Origin: DASUWK01 sp036378435
GTDB taxonomy: Bacteria; Chloroflexota; Dormibacteria; Dormibacterales; Dormibacteraceae
NCBI GenBank assembly: GCA_036378435.1
Contig: DASUWK010000041.1
Coordinates: 1 to 7,416, forward strand
Length of the DNA: 7,416 bases
Reading direction: 5' to 3'
This document shows positions 4,722 through 7,416 of the stretch, one piece after another (position 1 is the stretch's first letter; every line of letters starts with the position of its first letter). Below the pieces are notes generated by a model, which made no database searches, was not told the DNA's origin, and saw nothing but the letters and a program-made list of their open reading frames with translations. Made by a program: the position numbers and the translations under genes.

Positions 4722-6985
4722 CCCGCCAGCAGGCGGTGGAGGCGCAGCGGCGTGACCGGCAGCTCGTTCAGGCGCGCGTTTGGGCGGACTCCGCGCAAGG
4801 CGTCTTCGATCGCGTTGCTGACAGCAGCCAGGCTGGGGATGGTGCCGCTCTCGCCGACGCCCTTGATGCCCTCGGGGTTGACGTCGGTCGCGGTGTCGCG
4901 AGGGACGAGGCGGATCGAGGCCGAGATCTCGGGCGCGCTGGGGATCGTGTAGTCGAGGAAGCTCGCGCTCTGGAAGCCGCCGTCGGGCTGATAGATCGCC
5001 TCCTCGAAAAGGGCGATGCCGAGGCCGTGCACGAGGCCGCCGAGCAGCTGTCCATCGCGCGTCAAAGCGTTGATGACTTTGCCGGTGTCGTAGGCGATCA
5101 CGTAGCGCTGCAGGTCGACGGCACCGGTCTCCGGGTCGACCGTCAGCGCCACCGCGTGGCAGCCGCTCGAGTAGGCGCTCGGGTTGGGCGCCTTCCACTG
5201 CTCCTCGATCTCGAGGCCGTCCGGAAAGATGTCGGCGACCTGGACGCTGCGACTGGGCACGCCGCGGACGCTGACCACGCCGTCCGCGAGCTCGAGGTCG
5301 GCCGGGTTCGCCTCCAGGGTCTCAGCGGCTTCTTCGAGGATCCGGTTGCGCACGGCGGTCGCCGTCTGGGCGACCGCGTTGCCGACGTGAATCGCGCTCC
5401 GGCTGCCGGCGGTGAAGGTGGCGAACGCGGTGCGGCGGGTGTCGGCCACCTCGACGGCGACCTTCTCGATCGGATAGCCGAGCCGGTCGGCCACGATCAT
5501 GGCCGCCATCGTCTCGTGGCCTTGCCCTTGGGGCGTGGAGCCGACCCAGGCGCGCACCTCGCCGTCGGCAACCCGGATCCGTGCCGGCTCGCCGCGCCCA
5601 AAGCCGGCCTCTTCGACACAGGAGGCGATCCCGACCCCGAGCAGCTTGCCGCCCGGCCGGTCTCCTTGCCGGCGCCGGAGCTCTTCGTAGCCGAGCTCGG
5701 TCAGCGCCGTCTCGAGGAGACGCGGGTAGTCGCCGCTGTCGTACACGATCGTGCTGCTCCGGCCGCGGGGAAAGTGCGTGTCGTACGGCATCTGCTGGGG
5801 CTGGATGAAGTTGCGCCGGCGCACCTCGGCGGGATCGACCCCGACCTCGCGCGCCAGGCGGTCCATCATCCGCTCGATCGCGTAGTTGCCGATCGGGCGG
5901 CCACCGCCGCGGATGAACCCGGTGGGAACGGTGTTGGTGAACACGAGCTCGGCGACCACGTCCAGCGCGGGCAGCACATAGGCGGAAACCATGTGGGGAA
6001 CGATGTTGTTGGGCTGGCCGTTGCCGGGTCCCGGATAGGCGCCGAGGTCATGGATGACGCGGCCGCGCAGGCCTCGCAGCCTGCCATCCGCCCCAGCCGC
6101 GAGCTCGATCTCGAGCCGGGTGCCGTGGGCCTGGACCGTGGTTGCGGTGTCCTCGCTGCGGCTTGCCCACCAGGTCACCGGCCGGCCCAGGTGGCGGGCC
6201 AGCCAGGCGACCAGCACCTCCTCACCGTAGACCGTGCCTTTGGGGCCGAAGCCGCCGCCGACGTCGTGGGCCAGCGCGACCACCTGCTCGGGGTCGATCT
6301 CGAGCGCGTCGGCGACGGCCTGCCGCACCGAGAAGACGCCTTGGGTCGAGCTCCAGATCGTGAGCACCGACTCCGCCGGCTCCCATTGGGCGGTGGCGAC
6401 CCTGGTCTCCATCGCCGCGGCCGCGATCCGCGCCAGCGCGAAGCTCTCCTTGACGACCCTGGGGGCTCCGGCAAAAGCGGCCTCGACGTCACCAAAGGTG
6501 TAGCGCTGCTCGCGGCCGACGTTTGACTGCTCCGAACTGTGTACGAGCGGTGCGCCCGCCTCGCGTGCCTGCATCACGTCGGCGACCGCCGGCAGAGGCT
6601 CAAAGTCGACCTCGAGTGCGGCCACGCCATCCTGAGCCTGGTATTCGCTCTCGGCGACCACCGCCGCCACCGCTTCGCCCACGTAGCGGACCTCCTGCTC
6701 GGCGAGTACCGGGCGGGCCAGCTGGGCCTGGTCGGGGGACACCCAATTGCTGACGCTGCGCGCCGATTGGGTCAGGTCTTGCGCGGTGACAACCGCCACC
6801 ACGCCGGGCATCTGGCGGGCGGCGGCGGTATCGATCGAGGCGATCCTGGCGTGCGCAAAAGGCGAACGAAGGATCGCAACGTGGAGCAGGTTGGCGATGT
6901 GAATGTCGCCTGCGTAGCGGCCTCGACCGGTTATCAGCCGCTCGTCCTCCCGCCGGGGCATGGCGCGGCCGACGTAGGGAGGCAC
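4718..6985 (-). CDS. Molybdopterin-dependent hydroxylase large subunit (CoxL/XdhA-like)
   Basis: 755 residues from GTG 6985, close to the usual 760-800 for this subunit. It belongs to the xanthine oxidase superfamily and should hold the Mo-cytosine dinucleotide or Mo-pterin cofactor. Visible motifs: GRAMPRREDERLITGRGRY near the N-terminus (6-24), YVGEAVAAVVA (101-111), GGGFGPKG (243-250), PQGQGHE (485-491) and KGVGESGTIP (708-717) with the catalytic Glu712. The active-site loop reads FIRGGGR (357-363). It is not the AYRCSFR of form I CO dehydrogenase and departs from AYRGAGR of form II, so CO oxidation is unlikely and an aldehyde, purine or aromatic N-heterocycle substrate is more plausible. 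No FAD (CoxM) or 2Fe-2S (CoxS) partner is adjacent. The GTG is preferred to ATG 6961 because it restores the PPYVGRAMPR start and has a -10 box 6 nt upstream. It heads the five-gene operon. Confidence 0.92.
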   Translation of the reverse strand: MPPYVGRAMPRREDERLITGRGRYAGDIHIANLLHVAILRSPFAHARIASIDTAAARQMPGVVAVVTAQDLTQSARSVSNWVSPDQAQLARPVLAEQEVRYVGEAVAAVVAESEYQAQDGVAALEVDFEPLPAVADVMQAREAGAPLVHSSEQSNVGREQRYTFGDVEAAFAGAPRVVKESFALARIAAAAMETRVATAQWEPAESVLTIWSSTQGVFSVRQAVADALEIDPEQVVALAHDVGGGFGPKGTVYGEEVLVAWLARHLGRPVTWWASRSEDTATTVQAHGTRLEIELAAGADGRLRGLRGRVIHDLGAYPGPGNGQPNNIVPHMVSAYVLPALDVVAELVFTNTVPTGFIRGGGRPIGNYAIERMMDRLAREVGVDPAEVRRRNFIQPQQMPYDTHFPRGRSSTIVYDSGDYPRLLETALTELGYEELRRRQGDRPGGKLLGVGIASCVEEAGFGRGEPARIRVADGEVRAWVGSTPQGQGHETMAAMIVADRLGYPIEKVAVEVADTRRTAFATFTAGSRSAIHVGNAVAQTATAVRNRILEEAAETLEANPADLELADGVVSVRGVPSRSVQVADIFPDGLEIEEQWKAPNPSAYSSGCHAVALTVDPETGAVDLQRYVIAYDTGKVINALTRDGQLLGGLVHGLGIALFEEAIYQPDGGFQSASFLDYTIPSAPEISASIRLVPRDTATDVNPEGIKGVGESGTIPSLAAVSNAIEDALRGVRPNARLNELPVTPLRLHRLLAG

Positions 6986-6990
6986 GCCGT

Positions 6991-6996
6991 TAGAAT
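6991..6996 (+). promoter_or_regulatory. Putative -10 box of the tRNA cluster
   Basis: TAGAAT lies 17 nt before the first base of tRNA-Val, so a transcript would have a leader of about 10 nt. The weak CCGACG at 6969-6974, 16 nt upstream, is the only candidate -35. The box shares five base pairs with the oppositely directed -10 of the hydroxylase gene. Confidence 0.45.
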
Positions 6997-6997
6997 A
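6992..6997 (-). promoter_or_regulatory. Putative -10 box of the hydroxylase operon (leaderless type)
   Basis: On the minus strand TATTCT is followed by AACGGC and the GTG start at 6985. Only 6 nt separate box and start codon, so the transcript would begin at or next to the GTG. Any -35 would lie inside tRNA-Val, and none is evident. Confidence 0.45.
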
Positions 6998-7013
6998 GCC
7001 ATCTGCCGACGGC

Positions 7014-7089
7014 GGGCGGCTAGCTCAGCTGGGAGAGCGCTAGCTTGACATGCTAGAGGTCGGCGGTTCGATCCCGTCGCCGCCCACCA
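7014..7089 (+). tRNA. tRNA-Val(GAC)
   Basis: A full cloverleaf can be drawn. The acceptor stem 7014-7020/7079-7085 has seven perfect pairs. The D stem is GCTC/GAGC (7023-7026/7035-7038). The anticodon stem is CTAGC/GCTAG with loop TTGACAT, giving anticodon GAC (7047-7049), which reads GUC/GUU valine codons. The T stem and loop are GGCGG-TTCGATC-CCGTC with one G-U pair. The discriminator is A and CCA is encoded (7087-7089). It is the first of three tRNAs in a row, 28 bp from the divergent hydroxylase gene. Confidence 0.97.
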
Positions 7090-7108
7090 GCTACAAGTCA
7101 ATACTGCC

Positions 7109-7185
7109 GGCCCGTTCGTCTAGTGGACTAGGACGCCGGCCTTTCAAGCCGGAGATCGCGGGTTCGAAGCCCGCACGGGCCACCA
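7109..7185 (+). tRNA. tRNA-Glu(TTC)
   Basis: Acceptor stem GGCCCGT (7109-7115) pairs with ACGGGCC (7175-7181). The anticodon stem CCGGC/GCCGG encloses loop CTTTCAA, giving anticodon TTC (7143-7145) for glutamate. The T arm is CGCGGGTTCGAAGCCCGC-like, with a good GTTCGA loop. The discriminator is A and CCA is encoded (7183-7185). It starts 19 nt after tRNA-Val and is probably in the same transcript. Confidence 0.97.
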
Positions 7186-7201
7186 ACCCGGTGGTCGACG
7201 G

Positions 7202-7275
7202 GCGGGTGTAGCACAATGGCAGTGCGCCAGCCTTCCAAGCTGGTTACGTGGGTTCGATTCCCATCGCCCGCTCCA
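7202..7275 (+). tRNA. tRNA-Gly(TCC)
   Basis: Acceptor stem GCGGGTG (7202-7208) pairs with CGCCCGC (7265-7271), with one G-U pair. The anticodon stem CCAGC/GCTGG holds loop CTTCCAA, giving anticodon TCC (7234-7236) for glycine. The T arm has the GGTTCGATTCC pattern. The discriminator is U and CCA is encoded (7273-7275), only 2 nt from the apparent end of an insertion sequence. It starts 16 nt after tRNA-Glu. Confidence 0.97.
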
Positions 7276-7282
7276 ATTGTTC

Positions 7283-7319
7283 TGTCTCAGGACATCCCGG
7301 ACTGGTGTTTCAAGACATC
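7283..7319. repeat. Two 14-bp direct repeats at the IS end
   Basis: TGTCTCAGGACATC (7283-7296) and TGTTTCAAGACATC (7306-7319) match at 12 of 14 positions and are 23 bp apart, about two helical turns. Each is also a rough palindrome (TGTCT-CA-GGACA, TGTTT-CA-AGACA). The arrangement fits paired transposase binding sites in a terminal repeat. The transposase stop codon lies in the outer copy. Confidence 0.6.
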
Positions 7320-7416
7320 ATGGACCGGCCAGCGCCCGCCGAGGCCGTAGTAGAGGCGTTCTGGTTGCAGGGTCAGTTGGCGCAGCAGCTCGCCGTCGGT
7401 GGTGACGACGGTGACC
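7287..7416 (-). CDS. IS481-like DDE transposase, C-terminal fragment
   Basis: Only the last 42 residues are in the window, ending at TGA 7289-7287. The segment DGELLRQLTLQPERLYYGLG matches the C-terminal pattern GELIReLTLDPtrdYQ that closes integrase-core (DDE) transposases of the IS481 group. The tail beyond it (RWPVHDVLKHQSGMS) is encoded by the terminal repeats of the element and has no conserved role that I know. The catalytic domain is outside the window, so whether the gene is intact cannot be judged. Confidence 0.72.
   Translation of the reverse strand, partial: VTVVTTDGELLRQLTLQPERLYYGLGGRWPVHDVLKHQSGMS

Larger units (their letters stand above)
7278..7416 (-). mobile_element. IS481-like insertion sequence, one end (partial)
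   Basis: The end of an insertion sequence enters from the right edge. The proposed boundary is TGTTCTGTCTCAGG at 7278, which begins with the TG(T) typical of IS481-type termini and lies 2 nt after tRNA-Gly. Just inside it are two spaced 14-bp repeats and the 3' end of a DDE transposase gene. The other end is outside the window, so the boundary and target duplication are not confirmed. Confidence 0.6.

Noticed and set aside
3507..4952. A 481-codon plus-strand open frame opposite the MFS gene
   Set aside because: The translation is low-complexity Arg/Gly/Asp/Gln-rich with no recognisable fold; the opposite strand has a clear 12-TM transporter.
4722..5198. N-terminal extension of the MFS frame upstream of GTG 4721
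   Set aside because: It lies within the hydroxylase gene in another frame, is Arg/Pro-rich and not membrane-like. The GTGA overlap gives a normal start.
4736..6526. A 596-codon plus-strand open frame opposite the hydroxylase gene
   Set aside because: It is a GC-driven shadow. Its protein is rich in Arg, Asp and Gly with no domain pattern, while the minus strand encodes a full family protein with all motifs.
4718..6985. Aerobic CO dehydrogenase (coxL) as the hydroxylase's identity
   Set aside because: The form I loop AYRCSFR is absent, the form II loop is not matched, and coxM/coxS are not adjacent. Only the superfamily is supported. The nearby coxB/coxC are cytochrome oxidase genes that merely share the name.
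7186..7201. Possible terminator between tRNA-Glu and tRNA-Gly
   Set aside because: The 16-nt spacer has no stem-loop with a T-run; it is an ordinary processing spacer.

Overview
The window is GC-rich, densely packed bacterial chromosome. The phylum cannot be fixed from sequence alone. Very high GC, 5-TM-type oxidase genes, encoded CCA on tRNAs and apparently leaderless first genes fit Actinobacteriota, Chloroflexota or a neighbouring high-GC terrestrial lineage such as Dormibacterota; this placement is inference.

Left part (1-1655): an aa3-type cytochrome c oxidase locus split around a divergent 86-bp promoter region. The N-terminal end of a subunit II (coxB-like) precursor runs leftward out of the window. 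Rightward runs a two-gene unit: a membrane protein with an N-terminal four-cysteine zinc ribbon and two TM helices, then subunit III (coxC). CoxC carries a two-helix insertion that I do not know from canonical subunit III.

Middle part (1665-6985): a five-gene operon on the minus strand, read from right to left. It encodes a molybdopterin-dependent hydroxylase large subunit (CoxL/XdhA superfamily, not the classical CO dehydrogenase active-site loop), a 12-TM MFS transporter, a cytoplasmic cyclophilin, an FKBP-type lipoprotein and a uronate-dehydrogenase-like SDR. The first four genes are joined by 4-nt GTGA/ATGA stop-start overlaps, and the last follows after 14 nt, so they are probably co-transcribed. 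The operon ends 9 bp from coxC, converging with it and with no visible terminator between.

Right part (6986-7416): a 28-bp divergent gap separates the hydroxylase from a plus-strand tRNA cluster, Val(GAC)-Glu(TTC)-Gly(TCC). Two bases after the encoded CCA of tRNA-Gly begins what looks like the end of an IS481-like insertion sequence, with the C-terminus of its DDE transposase running in from the right edge.

The most notable signals are: (i) leaderless-type promoters at the three operon heads, with a -10 hexamer only 6-9 nt before the start codon; (ii) a near-symmetric -10 element that could serve both the hydroxylase operon and the tRNA cluster; (iii) the zinc-ribbon oxidase-associated protein and the modified CoxC; (iv) an orphan molybdenum hydroxylase large subunit. 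I see no CRISPR array, phage module, toxin-antitoxin pair or recognised defence system.
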